Shown: positions 37,038 to 47,719, numbered from the stretch's first letter. The stretch: DNA of 64,000 nucleotides from Elainella saxicola E1 (GCA_002796835.1 LUGL01000040.1:37432-101431), one strand, 5' to 3'. Notes: generated by a model not told the origin, from the letters alone. Numbers and translations: made by a program.

Positions 37038-40000
37038 CTAGTTCGATAGCTGAGCACATTGGTCATTTGCAAGTTTTAAGTAGCGTCTACATTCCTGGGG
37101 TGTGAGTTGGCGTACACTTCGCTCAGAGGCAATTTTAAGCAACATCTCTTGCGTTGCCGCCCAGAAGTTGACTTGCCCATCCTGCGTTAGGGTCACAACA
37201 TACTGCCCATCCGGACTGAAGAAGGCTTGCTCGATCGCTCTCAGTTCCTCATTGGCAGAGGAAACAGTTAACGTCGTCTGCTCTTCCCCAGTGGTTGCAT
37301 TCCAAAGCCGTGCTGTGCCATCTGAACTGGCAGTCACCAGTTGTTGTCCATCTGGGCTGAACTCAACATCCAGAATTGCCTTCTGGTGACCCTCTAGTTG
37401 GAACAGCGCTTTACCGGTACTGACTTGCCAAACCTGAGCAGTGCCATTCCAATTGGCTGTCACCACACGATGGCCATCTGAACTAAACGCAACGCTGCTC
37501 ACTGCATCCTGATGCGGCAATACTGTTATCATCCGCCCTGTATCAGCTTGCCAAATTCGGGCCGTTTTGTCCCAGCTCGCACTGATGATCCACTGTCCAT
37601 CCGGACTGTATTTTGCCTGATGAATTGTTGCGCCATGTCCCTGAAAAACTTGTTGCAACTGCCCTGTTTGGGTTTGCCAGGAACGCATTGTCAAGTCATC
37701 TGCAATTCCCAAGAGCTGATGATTATCAGGGCTAAAGATAAGGCGGCGAATTGCAGTGGGTTCACCTACCTGCTGCTGGGTAGCACCCGTTGCAGCACTT
37801 GCAAGCGGAAGCGTAGCATCAAGTATTTGGCTCACAGGGCTTTGTTCTGTAGACAACCGCCAATTTTGCAAACGGTATGCCAACTGTAGAGACTGATCTG
37901 GCTGAATTTGGTAGACCACAACTTGACCATCAACATGGGCTGCTGCTAACCAACGACCATCCGGACTGGCAACAACGCTACTCGGTGCTGCATCAGTTTG
38001 ATTGAGCTTTAATCTATCTTGCCAATGCATCATCGCAGCAGTGGTAGAATTCGCCGGATGAAAAAGATAGGAAAGCCGATCGAAACCAAGCATTGCAGGC
38101 TGGGTCGCCGCACGACCTATCTGGCCGAATTGGGATTGAGTTAAAGCTAATAGTTTATCTGACCATGTAGAAGCGCTATCTGGAGATTGCAGTGCAGCAA
38201 CATGAGCCCCTGAAACTCCACGTAAGTCAGAGAGACTCGTTGAATTAGTCAAGATTTGCCACCGTTGGATTTGACCATCAGCTGAAATCAGCATCATATT
38301 GCTGACAACATTGGTTAACTCTGAGGTTGCAGTTAGGTTCGTTGAATTAACTTGAGTCTTAGCAGAGTTGTCTTGTGCACTGTTTTCAGCACCCCATGCC
38401 TCTGAAGGAGCCATTTGCCAGTTGAACCAGTTCTGCCACTTTGTTTTGACCACGCGATCGAGCAGCGTTAACGAGTCAGCACCTTGAAAATTGCTTGTTC
38501 TCCCTTTGGAATCGATCGCATTGATTGAGGATGAGAATACTTTGTGAGTCGTATCAGCCAAAATTTCACTAGAAGTAGCTTTGGAATAAAGCACTTGGCT
38601 TGGCAAGAATGTTAACGAAGTACTTGCATCTTTTAACTGAACCGAGGGCAATTCCCCTCCCAAAGTCGCATTCCATAACCGCACAGTTCCATCCATACTG
38701 GCGGTCACAATATAAGTTCCATCTGGGCTAAACTGCACACCCGTAATTGGTTCGCGATGTCCAGGTAATCGTCCTACTTGCTGTCCGGTTACACTATTCC
38801 ACAAATAGGCAGTATAGAAGCCATTACGGGAGTTTGGTTGGGAATCTGTAGTAACTACTATCTGATTGTTTGGGCTAAATTGCAGAAGATCTGGACTTCC
38901 AACACTCATTTGTCTCTCTTCATGAGATTTCAGCGTTCGATTCTCTAACTTCGTTTGCAATTGTCCAGATTCAGTATTCCAAATCCAAACTTGCTGATTA
39001 GCATCCAAGGTTGCGATCAAATGCTCATCTTCAGCAAAGACCATCTGCTTCATTGACGGGAAATCATCCAGTTGATCTGCCTCTACTTGAACTGCTGATG
39101 CCAGTTGCCCCTTAAGCGAATTGGCAGGTTTTGTTGGAGAAGAGATCGTCAATTGCCGCTGCAACTGCCCCGTTTGGCTATCCCAGAGTCTGACTTTTCC
39201 ATCCTCACAAAGTGTTGCGATCCAGCGACCATGAGCGCTAAATTTTGCCTGAACAACCCCATCTGGATGGTTGAGCGTCTTCACAGATTTCAATCCAGTA
39301 GTCCCATCTAGACTGGACTGAATTTGCCACATCTGCACCGTACCATCTTCACCAGCCGTCAGCACAAACTGGCCATCCGGGCTAAATTCCAAGCTGTTGA
39401 TCACTTTGTTGCTCAGCAATTTTGCCTTGAGTTCCCCTGTGGCAGCTTGCCAGACTGAGATTGTCCGATCGTCTTCTAATCCAACAATCCATTCTCCATT
39501 CGGACTGAAACGAACCTGTTTCGCAACCGATGCCCCAACTAGTTGCCGTAGTACCTTGCCTGATGCAACTGACCAAAGTTTGATTGAAGAAGACTGCTGT
39601 TCTGTTGCGGCTAGCGTTTGTCCATCTGGACTGAAAGCGATCGATTGAATTCTTGTTTGATCTTGGGTTGCTTGCCCTGTTTCAGACCAAACTAACGTCT
39701 TTTCAGCTTGAAGCGCCGTATTGTAAATGGTTTTAGGCTTCATCGCCCATAAGCGAATTGTGCCTTCTGTTCCTACAGTTGCTAGATATTGATGATCAGG
39801 ACTGAAGACCATTTGCTGGACTCCACCTCTATGGCCTTGGATCTCTGACTGCAACCTGAGATTTTGCAAGGCAGCTCTGAGACTTGCCTGTGCCTCGGTA
39901 TTAGTTCGATCGCTCTCTACAGCTAATCGACTAATCAGCAATGCCGTCATTGGGTCAGCATCAGTATCTTGTACAACTGCTTGGGCGATCGCTGCTCGTT

Positions 40001-42422
40001 CTCGTGCTGTAGCCTGCTGTAACTGATCTTTTTGTTCAGTTTGAGTTCGCACTACCCCATAATACTGAGCCAGTACAACTGTCAAGGTGGCCACTAATAG
40101 CGAGGGAATTGTCAGCCGCAAGCGGCGAGAGGCCCGTCTGGTGCGCAAGCATTCGGCACAACTGACGCTGATATACTGCTGCGCTAAAGCTGAAAGCTCT
40201 GGGGCATGAAGTTTCAAGAAATCTTCTGCATCTCTCAACCGCAATCCATGCAGCAAGTAGTCTCCAGAGACAGGCTGTCCCGCTTGATTCCACTCCTGAG
40301 CCGCCTGTTCAATCCGCCGTTGCCGCCGCAAAACTTCCCGGCTTTCCTCTAACCATCCTCTCAGCAGTGACCAATTACGAATCAGGGCTTCATGGGCAAC
40401 ATCAACCATTTCTGCCATACAAGAAGCTTGTAAAGTCCTGACTAGAGTAGGGGCATTCGTTCGTAGCTCGGAGGAGGCAGAACCAACGCTGGCCTTGCTG
40501 AGATCAGGGGTATCTTGCATCAATGGGTCACAACTGGCGTTTTCCTGACTAATGATGATCAGTTTGGCAGCAACGAGCTTTTCTAACACCTGCTCAACCA
40601 GTACCTGAGAAAAAGCAGGACTGACCAGATCAGATTTTGCAACTCTACGGCGTGTATCTTCCGTCCCTTCTCCCAGTTGAGTCAATGAAAGAAACACTCG
40701 CTTTGCAATCCCCTGTTCGTCAGGCGACAAACTCTGAAAAACCTCAGTAGCACGCTTTTGCAAGGTGCCCCGCACCCCACCTAGCTCCTGATATGCATCT
40801 AGCGTCAACCTCGCCACTCCACCTTCAATCCCCACTCGGCGCTTGCGCCACAGTTCCAGCAGGGTATATTGCAATAGCGGTAATTCTCCTGGAGCACCAA
40901 TCACATCCATCATCATGGTGTAAACCAGATTAGGCTCACAAACTAACCCAACTTTCTGGGCAGGCTGCATGATTGTGGCTTTAATCTGTTCGTACTTTAA
41001 GGGTGAGACAGTGACTTGATGTTGGAAGATTTGTTGGGCTAATCCTTCATAAAAAGAGCATTTGCCAAGGAAGTCCGATCGCAATACGATTACGACACTC
41101 AGCACATCCTTTACGCTATCGAGTGCTCCTACGAGGCAGTCGAAGAATTCCTGACGTTCTCTCTCAGCTTGAGCTCCTTGCGACAAAGTAAACACTTCTT
41201 CAAACTGATCGATAATCAAAAGAAAGCGAGGACGATGCTCAGGCAATAAACTGGTCGATCGCGAAGTTTCAGGGAGACTTGCTCGCACTAATTGGGCTAA
41301 GCCAACCCCTCCATCTTGTAGAAAAGTTTCTGCACGACGCAGTTGTTCTGCTCGTTCCAGGTCGCTCAAATCTGGCTTGATGAAAGCGGCAGCCAAACTT
41401 TTAAGCGGATGGTCCGTTGGAGTAATTAACTTAATCTTCCATTGATCGCTGTTGGGCACCTTTTTACCTTGGCGCAGTTGAGCAATTAATCCAGCCCGCA
41501 CTAACGATGACTTACCACTGCCAGAAGCCCCAGTCACAGCCACAAAATGCTCGTGCATGAGTTTCTGCAGCAGTTGACCAACCAGTTTTTCTCGGCCAAA
41601 GAAGTATTCAGCATGCGATTCATCAAAGAACTCCAAACCTCGGTAAGGACAGATTTCTTTCGAGGACTGGGAAATAGCCGGTTGTGATGTGGTCCGCTGC
41701 CCATTACAGCGCGTGAGGATAATTTCACTCCCGGAACTTTCAAACAGCGGCTGCTGAATTTCTCCCTTAAGCGAATAATTGACCCAATCGGTCAGAGCAT
41801 GGTTGGTAACAATGCCAGACTCAAGCCGATGCGGGTCTAGACCCGTTAACAAAGCTTCTGTAAAGACGCTGTACTGGCTCTCAAGCGATTCATACGCCGT
41901 TTCAAATTCTCTTGATGCAGCCATAAAGAGGCGATCGGTACCGGGATGCGCTCCTGGATCAGCCTCCAGAAAATTGAGGAATTCGCCGCTATGGCAACAA
42001 TCTAGCCAAATGATCCGTTGGCGTACCGGGCTTTCCTGCAACAGTCGTCGTAACCAGAAGAGGGATAATCCATAGAATCCTTGATCTGGATTGGAATCAC
42101 TCAGGGCTAGATAGCCTTCTTGAATGCCAGCATCTCGCTGAATTCCATGCCCAGAAAAATAGAATATGGCCGTTTGAGGAATCGAACTACCTTTCGGCTT
42201 AAACAGATTGATTAGAGCTGTTTCTAGCTCTCGCAACGTCACCTGCGTTTTTTGTCCTATCTGCGGTTTACCGTCCTGAATCACTTCAGGTAGACGGTGG
42301 ACTCTAAACTCACCATCTGTATAAAGCCTTTGAGCAATTGCCTCTGCGTCCCGCGCTGGGGCTTTTAAGCTAGGCAAAGACTGATATGTATTAACCCCTA
42401 CGACCAAAGCATCCCGTGACAT
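37038..42422 (-). CDS. Caspase-like (C14) - nSTAND NTPase - WD40 repeat protein
   Basis: A 1794-residue multidomain protein. Residues 1-235: caspase/metacaspase-type domain with catalytic His92 (FYFSGHGI) and Cys143 (WLDCCHSGEF). About 265-700: an nSTAND-type NTPase (PYRGLEFFDESHAEYFFGRE, P-loop GASGSGKSS at about 297-305, LLIIDQFEEVF). About 768-790: one membrane helix (IPSLLVATLTVVLAQYYG). About 860-1770: WD40 repeats, many with FSPDGQ and LW. An insert without repeats separates two WD blocks at about 1260-1380. Both protease residues are intact. STAND proteins assemble upon ligand sensing, so a regulated-death or antiphage role is plausible but inferred. It is preceded by 1 kb without genes. 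Confidence 0.93.
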   Translation of the reverse strand: MSRDALVVGVNTYQSLPSLKAPARDAEAIAQRLYTDGEFRVHRLPEVIQDGKPQIGQKTQVTLRELETALINLFKPKGSSIPQTAIFYFSGHGIQRDAGIQEGYLALSDSNPDQGFYGLSLFWLRRLLQESPVRQRIIWLDCCHSGEFLNFLEADPGAHPGTDRLFMAASREFETAYESLESQYSVFTEALLTGLDPHRLESGIVTNHALTDWVNYSLKGEIQQPLFESSGSEIILTRCNGQRTTSQPAISQSSKEICPYRGLEFFDESHAEYFFGREKLVGQLLQKLMHEHFVAVTGASGSGKSSLVRAGLIAQLRQGKKVPNSDQWKIKLITPTDHPLKSLAAAFIKPDLSDLERAEQLRRAETFLQDGGVGLAQLVRASLPETSRSTSLLPEHRPRFLLIIDQFEEVFTLSQGAQAERERQEFFDCLVGALDSVKDVLSVVIVLRSDFLGKCSFYEGLAQQIFQHQVTVSPLKYEQIKATIMQPAQKVGLVCEPNLVYTMMMDVIGAPGELPLLQYTLLELWRKRRVGIEGGVARLTLDAYQELGGVRGTLQKRATEVFQSLSPDEQGIAKRVFLSLTQLGEGTEDTRRRVAKSDLVSPAFSQVLVEQVLEKLVAAKLIIISQENASCDPLMQDTPDLSKASVGSASSELRTNAPTLVRTLQASCMAEMVDVAHEALIRNWSLLRGWLEESREVLRRQRRIEQAAQEWNQAGQPVSGDYLLHGLRLRDAEDFLKLHAPELSALAQQYISVSCAECLRTRRASRRLRLTIPSLLVATLTVVLAQYYGVVRTQTEQKDQLQQATARERAAIAQAVVQDTDADPMTALLISRLAVESDRTNTEAQASLRAALQNLRLQSEIQGHRGGVQQMVFSPDHQYLATVGTEGTIRLWAMKPKTIYNTALQAEKTLVWSETGQATQDQTRIQSIAFSPDGQTLAATEQQSSSIKLWSVASGKVLRQLVGASVAKQVRFSPNGEWIVGLEDDRTISVWQAATGELKAKLLSNKVINSLEFSPDGQFVLTAGEDGTVQMWQIQSSLDGTTGLKSVKTLNHPDGVVQAKFSAHGRWIATLCEDGKVRLWDSQTGQLQRQLTISSPTKPANSLKGQLASAVQVEADQLDDFPSMKQMVFAEDEHLIATLDANQQVWIWNTESGQLQTKLENRTLKSHEERQMSVGSPDLLQFSPNNQIVVTTDSQPNSRNGFYTAYLWNSVTGQQVGRLPGHREPITGVQFSPDGTYIVTASMDGTVRLWNATLGGELPSVQLKDASTSLTFLPSQVLYSKATSSEILADTTHKVFSSSINAIDSKGRTSNFQGADSLTLLDRVVKTKWQNWFNWQMAPSEAWGAENSAQDNSAKTQVNSTNLTATSELTNVVSNMMLISADGQIQRWQILTNSTSLSDLRGVSGAHVAALQSPDSASTWSDKLLALTQSQFGQIGRAATQPAMLGFDRLSYLFHPANSTTAAMMHWQDRLKLNQTDAAPSSVVASPDGRWLAAAHVDGQVVVYQIQPDQSLQLAYRLQNWRLSTEQSPVSQILDATLPLASAATGATQQQVGEPTAIRRLIFSPDNHQLLGIADDLTMRSWQTQTGQLQQVFQGHGATIHQAKYSPDGQWIISASWDKTARIWQADTGRMITVLPHQDAVSSVAFSSDGHRVVTANWNGTAQVWQVSTGKALFQLEGHQKAILDVEFSPDGQQLVTASSDGTARLWNATTGEEQTTLTVSSANEELRAIEQAFFSPDGQYVVTLTQDGQVNFWAATQEMLLKIASERSVRQLTPQECRRYLKLANDQCAQLSN

Positions 42423-43416
42423 TGATACACCCTCTACAGAACTAAAGCTAATCTCAATTCCAATAGAACTTTAACGATTAGCCAACACCTCTAAATTCAC
42501 CTAATGCAGTGAATATGATCGATTAACGAATTTAGAGAGTCAGTGTTTTCATATCATTCATTAATCCAGAAAAGTTGGAGCATACTTTTCTAAAACAGCT
42601 GAATCACTCCAAACTCTCAAAACTTAGATCAACCATCATTCGTGATCTACATCACTATTTGTTTGTGATAAAAATAGCTTCAATTTCAAAGTTATTGAAG
42701 TAATCAGAAGACTAATTAAAAACATCGAATTGATTGCCATTTTTTCAGAGTTTGTGAGCAAAGAATATTCACTACACTATGACAATATCCAACATTTTCA
42801 CGAGTGTAAAAGGGGGTAAGAGCCCCTTTAATAAAAGGTTTCAGGTAAAAATTAGCGATCGAAATTAAGCTCGAAAATGAAGATTATTTAATGTTAACCG
42901 TCAAAACACGGAAAGTCCTAAGTAGGCCAAATAATATCTCCGTAATTATGCAAATTGATCACAGAAAACTTGTCATTAATTGTGTTTTTCCAGGGTAGCT
43001 ATTCCCTCCAAACCACTAAAGTTTAGAGGAACAAGCTCGCCATTTTGGATAAAATCTAAAAAATTTTTGAGGTGGTCACTGCTGACACAATCTATTTATT
43101 CCAAGCTTGAAAATTGAGAATTTTCCCTTGTATAATTCTGATTTCGAAAGAATCAAAAGCAATTTCATAGAGTTTCTCATCAAGCTAGGATCCTAATACA
43201 TCAATTTACTCTTAAAAGAGAAAAATTAGCAGTTCAGAAAAAGGCGATCGGCCACCCGGATAACTTTGTCAAAAATGCAAAAATGAGGCTGATTGTTAGG
43301 GCTTGAAAAATGTTTCTTTAGCCGCTTCAACCAGGACTGAATGTCAGTCCTTACCAGTGACACAGTTGAAGACTGAATTCTTTCGATAAAATGTCTCTAT
43401 TGCATTAAGAGATAGA
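42423..43416. other. Gene-free AT-rich divergent region (994 bp)
   Basis: The longest non-coding stretch in the window, between the caspase-WD40 gene and hflX. It is AT-rich with no ORF of note. A hairpin AAAGGGG / CCCCTTT lies at 42809-42829, followed by a short T/A-rich stretch. A possible promoter of hflX (TTGAAG near 43364 and TAAAAT near 43386, spacing short) precedes the gene. No tRNA, known small RNA or inverted-repeat mobile element was recognised. Confidence 0.55.
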
Positions 43417-45123
43417 TTGAGCGTGCCTATCGAGACGATATATGGTCAGCTCCATGGCTTAAAATCCAGTCAATTAAAGCAACTTCAGCGGTTGTATCAT
43501 CAGCGGTTGCCAATCGATCGGCTAGTTACTCCCGAATTTGCCCAGCGACTAGCAGCCATTAGTACTGACATCAATCAGCCTCTTTGCACCTATATCAACC
43601 GACGCGGACAAGTGATTCGGGTTGGAGTAGGTACCATTCGGCAAACTCAGATCCCGCCAACTGAACTGCCTCGTTATGGAGCAGAGCGGCTGAGTGGAAT
43701 TCGCTGCATCTCAACTCAGTTGAAAGCGACCTATCCGAATGAAGCAACTTTGACCGCAATGGCATTTCAGCGATTGGACGCTCTGGTTGTTTTGACCCTA
43801 ACGGGTGAAGGTTTTGCAAGGCGCGGTGGCGCGGCAACAGGATATGTGAAAGAAACCTATCTTGCACATTTGCTACCCCACCCAGAAGCACAATGGACCG
43901 TGTCTCCTCCCATCAGCCTAGAGATCTTAAGTAATCAAGATTTCAATGAGCTAACAGATAGCTTAGAAGAAGAATTTCGTCGCGAATACATCTCCCAGCA
44001 GGTAGGGCATGAAGACGATCGGGTTTTGCTCGTTGGTTTAATGACTCGAGATCTTTCCCAAACTGCTTTCAGTAATGAGTTGCTGGAGTTAGAAAAACTG
44101 GTTGAGACTGCAGGTGGGGAGGTTGTCGAAGTTTTGAAACAAAAACGAACCTCAGCACACCCTCAAACCGTTGTGGGAGAAGGAAAAGTACAAGAAATAG
44201 CCTTGGCAGCGCAAACCTTGGGTGCCACGTTGGTGGTGTTCGATCGCGATCTTTCCCCCACTCAGGTGCGAAATTTAGAAGCTCAGATCGGAGTGCGCGT
44301 TGTCGATCGCACAGAAGTGATTTTAGATATTTTTGCCCAGCGAGCCCAATCCAAAGCAGGAAAACTCCAGGTCGAACTGGCTCAGCTGGAATATATGCTG
44401 CCTCGATTGACCGGACGTGGCCGCATGATGTCCCGGTTAGGAGGAGGAATTGGGACAAGAGGTCCTGGAGAAACCAAACTAGAAACCGAACGACGTGCCA
44501 TTCAACGCCGGATTACTCGACTCCAGCAAGAGGTGAATCAGCTTCAGGCTCATCGATCGCGGCTGCGTCAACAGCGGCAGCATCAAGAGGTTCCTTCGGT
44601 CGCTATCGTAGGTTATACCAATGCAGGCAAATCAACCCTACTCAACGCATTGACAAATGCAGAGGTTTATGCAGCCGATCAACTCTTTGCCACCCTAGAT
44701 CCAACCACTCGTCGCCTAGTCATCACAGAAGCAACAACTCAACAGTCTTTGGCGATCGTTCTCACCGATACAGTCGGCTTTATTCATGAGTTGCCGCCCA
44801 CCCTAATGGATGCATTTCGGGCAACCCTTGAGGAGGTAACTGAGGCAGATGCCTTACTCCATGTCGTAGATCTGTCCCATCTTGCTTGGCAAGACCAGAT
44901 CCGATCGGTGATGACCATCTTGAAACAAATGCCTCTGACTCCAGGACCAATTCTGCTGGCTTTTAATAAAGTCGATCAGGTGGATGGCGATACCCTCAGA
45001 TTGGCTCAAGAAGAATTTCCACAAGCCTTGTTCATTTCAGCAGTTGATCGGTTAGGGCTAGAAACCCTGCGCCAAAGATTGGCTGAATTAGTCCGCTATG
45101 CCGTCTCTGTTCGATCTTCCTAG
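43417..45123 (+). CDS. hflX: GTPase HflX
   Basis: A 568-residue ribosome-binding GTPase that splits stalled 70S ribosomes under stress. The cyanobacterial N-terminal extension of about 190 residues precedes the HflX domain (VEVLKQKRTSAHPQTVVGEGK and MSRLGGGIGTRGPGE), a coiled region, and the G domain with G1 GYTNAGKST (about 44613), G3 DTVGF and G4 FNKVD. The start is TTG 43417 or GTG 43423; AAGAGA precedes both. It is monocistronic as far as can be seen. Confidence 0.95.
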   Translation: MSVPIETIYGQLHGLKSSQLKQLQRLYHQRLPIDRLVTPEFAQRLAAISTDINQPLCTYINRRGQVIRVGVGTIRQTQIPPTELPRYGAERLSGIRCISTQLKATYPNEATLTAMAFQRLDALVVLTLTGEGFARRGGAATGYVKETYLAHLLPHPEAQWTVSPPISLEILSNQDFNELTDSLEEEFRREYISQQVGHEDDRVLLVGLMTRDLSQTAFSNELLELEKLVETAGGEVVEVLKQKRTSAHPQTVVGEGKVQEIALAAQTLGATLVVFDRDLSPTQVRNLEAQIGVRVVDRTEVILDIFAQRAQSKAGKLQVELAQLEYMLPRLTGRGRMMSRLGGGIGTRGPGETKLETERRAIQRRITRLQQEVNQLQAHRSRLRQQRQHQEVPSVAIVGYTNAGKSTLLNALTNAEVYAADQLFATLDPTTRRLVITEATTQQSLAIVLTDTVGFIHELPPTLMDAFRATLEEVTEADALLHVVDLSHLAWQDQIRSVMTILKQMPLTPGPILLAFNKVDQVDGDTLRLAQEEFPQALFISAVDRLGLETLRQRLAELVRYAVSVRSS

Positions 45124-45619
45124 GATTGCATGATGGTGGAAAATCGATCGCCCGCAAATAATCTCCAATTTGCCAAGAGCAGAAACCCATAAGTTTGAGC
45201 TATCTTGATCAGCTTTCATGCAGTTTTCACAGAGGTAAATCGTTTATTTACTCTGCCTTCACAGCATGTCCACAGACTTCTTGTTAGTCTCTCTATAGAC
45301 AACCCGGAAAAAGGTATGAATGCGAAAAAGTGGAGATGCGGAAAGGCGGAGGAGCGTAGTGTATAGATCAATGTCTCCTGTCATCTTGGGCTTAATGCGC
45401 CAGCAATAAGCCTAAGAGAGTAAGGACTGTTTCTTAGGAGTTGAAATTCAATCATTGAATCTTGCTCAGATTGGACAGATACACATCCGAAAGCTCGGTC
45501 CACTCACACCGACGCATTAGATGGAATTTTGGGAAATCTACTTCAATAGCTTGCAACTTCGTTCGCCACCAAGGGTTCATTCAGATTCAATCAATTACTA
45601 TCCATGGAGAAATAGGTGC
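45124..45619. other. Intergenic region (496 bp) with hairpin upstream of sugar cluster
   Basis: It separates hflX from the RfbF gene. A perfect 6-bp stem GGCTTA / TAAGCC (12-nt loop) lies at about 45389-45412. The longer open frame 45521-45619 in front of RfbF lacks conserved content. The promoter of the sugar operon must be here. No JUMPstart/ops sequence is present. Confidence 0.5.
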
Positions 45620-46393
45620 ATGAAAGCAGTTATTCTAGCTGGTGGGTTAGGCACTCGTTTGAGCGAAGAGACAGCAATTAAGCCCAAACCGATGGTTGAG
45701 GTAGGTGGACAACCTATCCTGTGGCACATCATGAAAATTTACTCCGCGCATGGAGTCAATGACTTCATCATCTGCTGCGGGTACAAGGGTTACGTGATTA
45801 AAGAGTACTTTGCCAACTACTTCCTACGCATGTCAGATGTAACATTCGATATGCGATTCAATCAAATGAACATTCACACAGGGAAGGCTGAACCTTGGCG
45901 AGTCACACTGGTCGACACCGGTGAAAATACAATGACTGGTGGGCGTCTAAAGCGCGTTCGTGAACACATCGGCGATTCTACTTTCTGCTTCACATATGGG
46001 GATGGAGTCAGTAATGTAGACATCACTAAACTGATCGAGTTTCATAAGGCAGAAGGCGCACTCGCTACGCTAACTGCAACTCAACCTCCTGGACGATTTG
46101 GTGCTATTTCACTTGGGAAAGACCAACATCGAATTGAACAATTCCATGAAAAGCCGGGTGGCGATGGTGCCTGGATCAACGGTGGATATTTTGTTTTGGA
46201 ACCGGAAGTGATTGATTACATCGCCGATGATTCAATCATGTGGGAGAATGAGCCTCTTACAAAGATTGCTCACGAGGGTCAGCTTGCAGCCTTCCGTCAC
46301 GAAGGATTCTGGCAACCCATGGATACCCTAAGAGATAAGAACTACTTGGAAGATCTTTGGGCGAAAGGCAAAGCCCCTTGGAAAGTGTGGTAA
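45620..46393 (+). CDS. rfbF: Glucose-1-phosphate cytidylyltransferase
   Basis: A 257-residue nucleotidyltransferase making CDP-glucose from CTP and glucose-1-phosphate. It begins with the signature [19 protein letters not shown] followed by [19 protein letters not shown], both diagnostic for Rfb[15 protein letters not shown] and PPGRFGAI support it. ATG 45620 has AGGTG just upstream and starts exactly at the conserved N-terminus. First gene of a five-gene same-strand cluster (45.6-50.8 kb). CDP-glucose is normally the precursor of 3,6-dideoxy- or branched CDP-sugars in surface polysaccharides. Confidence 0.96.
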   Translation: MKAVILAGGLGTRLSEETAIKPKPMVEVGGQPILWHIMKIYSAHGVNDFIICCGYKGYVIKEYFANYFLRMSDVTFDMRFNQMNIHTGKAEPWRVTLVDTGENTMTGGRLKRVREHIGDSTFCFTYGDGVSNVDITKLIEFHKAEGALATLTATQPPGRFGAISLGKDQHRIEQFHEKPGGDGAWINGGYFVLEPEVIDYIADDSIMWENEPLTKIAHEGQLAAFRHEGFWQPMDTLRDKNYLEDLWAKGKAPWKVW

Positions 46394-46471
46394 GTTTTCC
46401 ATTGTCGCTGAACATCCAATTGCACAATCCCTTGATCATTCACAATTTAATTTGTTAAGGTGGCAGGCTTT

Positions 46472-47686
46472 ATGTACGATTTTACGATCATCGGTGGTGG
46501 CATCGTTGGTCTTTCAACCGGAATGGCGTTAGGTAGACGTTATCCAGATGCAAAGATTCTTGTATTGGAGAAAGAGAGCCGTTGGGCCTTCCATCAAACT
46601 GGCAACAATAGCGGCGTGATCCATTCTGGGATTTATTACAAACCAGGCAGCTTCAAAGCTAAGTTTTGCCGAGACGGCTGCCAGTCCATGGTAGATTTTT
46701 GCCGAGAATATGACATTCCTTACGAAGTCTGTGGCAAGGTCATTGTTGCAACAGAAGAAAAGGAACTCCCTCTTCTAGAGAACCTTTATCAACGTGGATT
46801 GCAGAACGGCCTGCAAGTTGCTCGAATTACCGCAGAAGAGGTTAGAGAAATTGAGCCTCATGTAAGCTGTTTAGCTGGAGTCCGCGTGTTTTCGACTGGC
46901 ATTGCGGACTATAAGCGTGTCTGTTTGAAATATGCTGAACTAATTGAGCAACAAGGTGGCGAACTGCGTTTAAACACCAAAGTTGAACAGATTGTTAAAA
47001 CCAACAATGGTCAGGTTTTGGAAACTAACCAAGGCAAGTTTGAGACCAAGTTCGTCATTAATTGCGCAGGGCTTCATAGCGATCGCGTTGCCAAACTCGG
47101 TCAGGTAGATCCACAAGCTAAAATTGTCCCGTTCCGGGGCGAATATTACGAACTCACACCAGAGAAACGCTATCTTGTGAAGGGACTGATTTATCCGGTG
47201 CCCAATCCAGATTTTCCCTTCCTGGGTGTGCACTTTACTCGTATGATCGATGGCAGCGTTCATGCTGGACCCAATGCAGTTTTAAGTTTGAAGCGAGAAG
47301 GGTATAAGAAGACTGACTTTGATTTACGCGACTTTGCAGAAGTTATGACATATCCCGGCTTCTGGAAACTTGCTGCCAAACACGCAGACGAAGGGATTCA
47401 AGAAATTATTCGATCCTTTAGTAAAGCGGCTTTTGTACGGAGCTTGCAGCGGTTAATTCCTGAAGTGCAATCTGAAGATCTGGTGCCAACCCATGCAGGC
47501 GTTCGCGCCCAAGCACTGATGAATGATGGCAAGCTAGTCGATGATTTTCTAATCATTAAAGGCGAAAACTCAGTGCATGTTTGCAATGCACCCTCACCTG
47601 CTGCAACTTCTTCGATTGAGATTGGCAAAGCAATTGTTGATCAAATTCCAGCACCCGAATCTGCTAAATCAACGTTGAACGTTTAG
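46472..47686 (+). CDS. lhgO: L-2-hydroxyglutarate oxidase-like FAD-dependent oxidoreductase
   Basis: A 404-residue flavoprotein of the LhgO/DAO family: FAD-binding motif FTIIGGGIVGLSTGMALG at the N-terminus, HQTGNNSGVIHSGIYY, KFVINCAGLHSD and FRGEYYEL, all characteristic of LhgO. LhgO oxidises L-2-hydroxyglutarate to 2-oxoglutarate with electrons to quinone. Inside a nucleotide-sugar operon it might act on another 2-hydroxy acid or sugar acid; this is inference. ATG 46472 with GGCAGG six nt before it is better than GTG 46460. Confidence 0.9.
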   Translation: MYDFTIIGGGIVGLSTGMALGRRYPDAKILVLEKESRWAFHQTGNNSGVIHSGIYYKPGSFKAKFCRDGCQSMVDFCREYDIPYEVCGKVIVATEEKELPLLENLYQRGLQNGLQVARITAEEVREIEPHVSCLAGVRVFSTGIADYKRVCLKYAELIEQQGGELRLNTKVEQIVKTNNGQVLETNQGKFETKFVINCAGLHSDRVAKLGQVDPQAKIVPFRGEYYELTPEKRYLVKGLIYPVPNPDFPFLGVHFTRMIDGSVHAGPNAVLSLKREGYKKTDFDLRDFAEVMTYPGFWKLAAKHADEGIQEIIRSFSKAAFVRSLQRLIPEVQSEDLVPTHAGVRAQALMNDGKLVDDFLIIKGENSVHVCNAPSPAATSSIEIGKAIVDQIPAPESAKSTLNV

Positions 47687-47719
47687 AACACTATTGCAAC
47701 TAAGTAGAGAACGAAATCA

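Noticed and set aside
45340-45360. ops/JUMPstart-like word before the sugar cluster
   Set aside because: Only a GGCGGAGGAGCG word; does not match GGCGGTAG and is far from the first gene.
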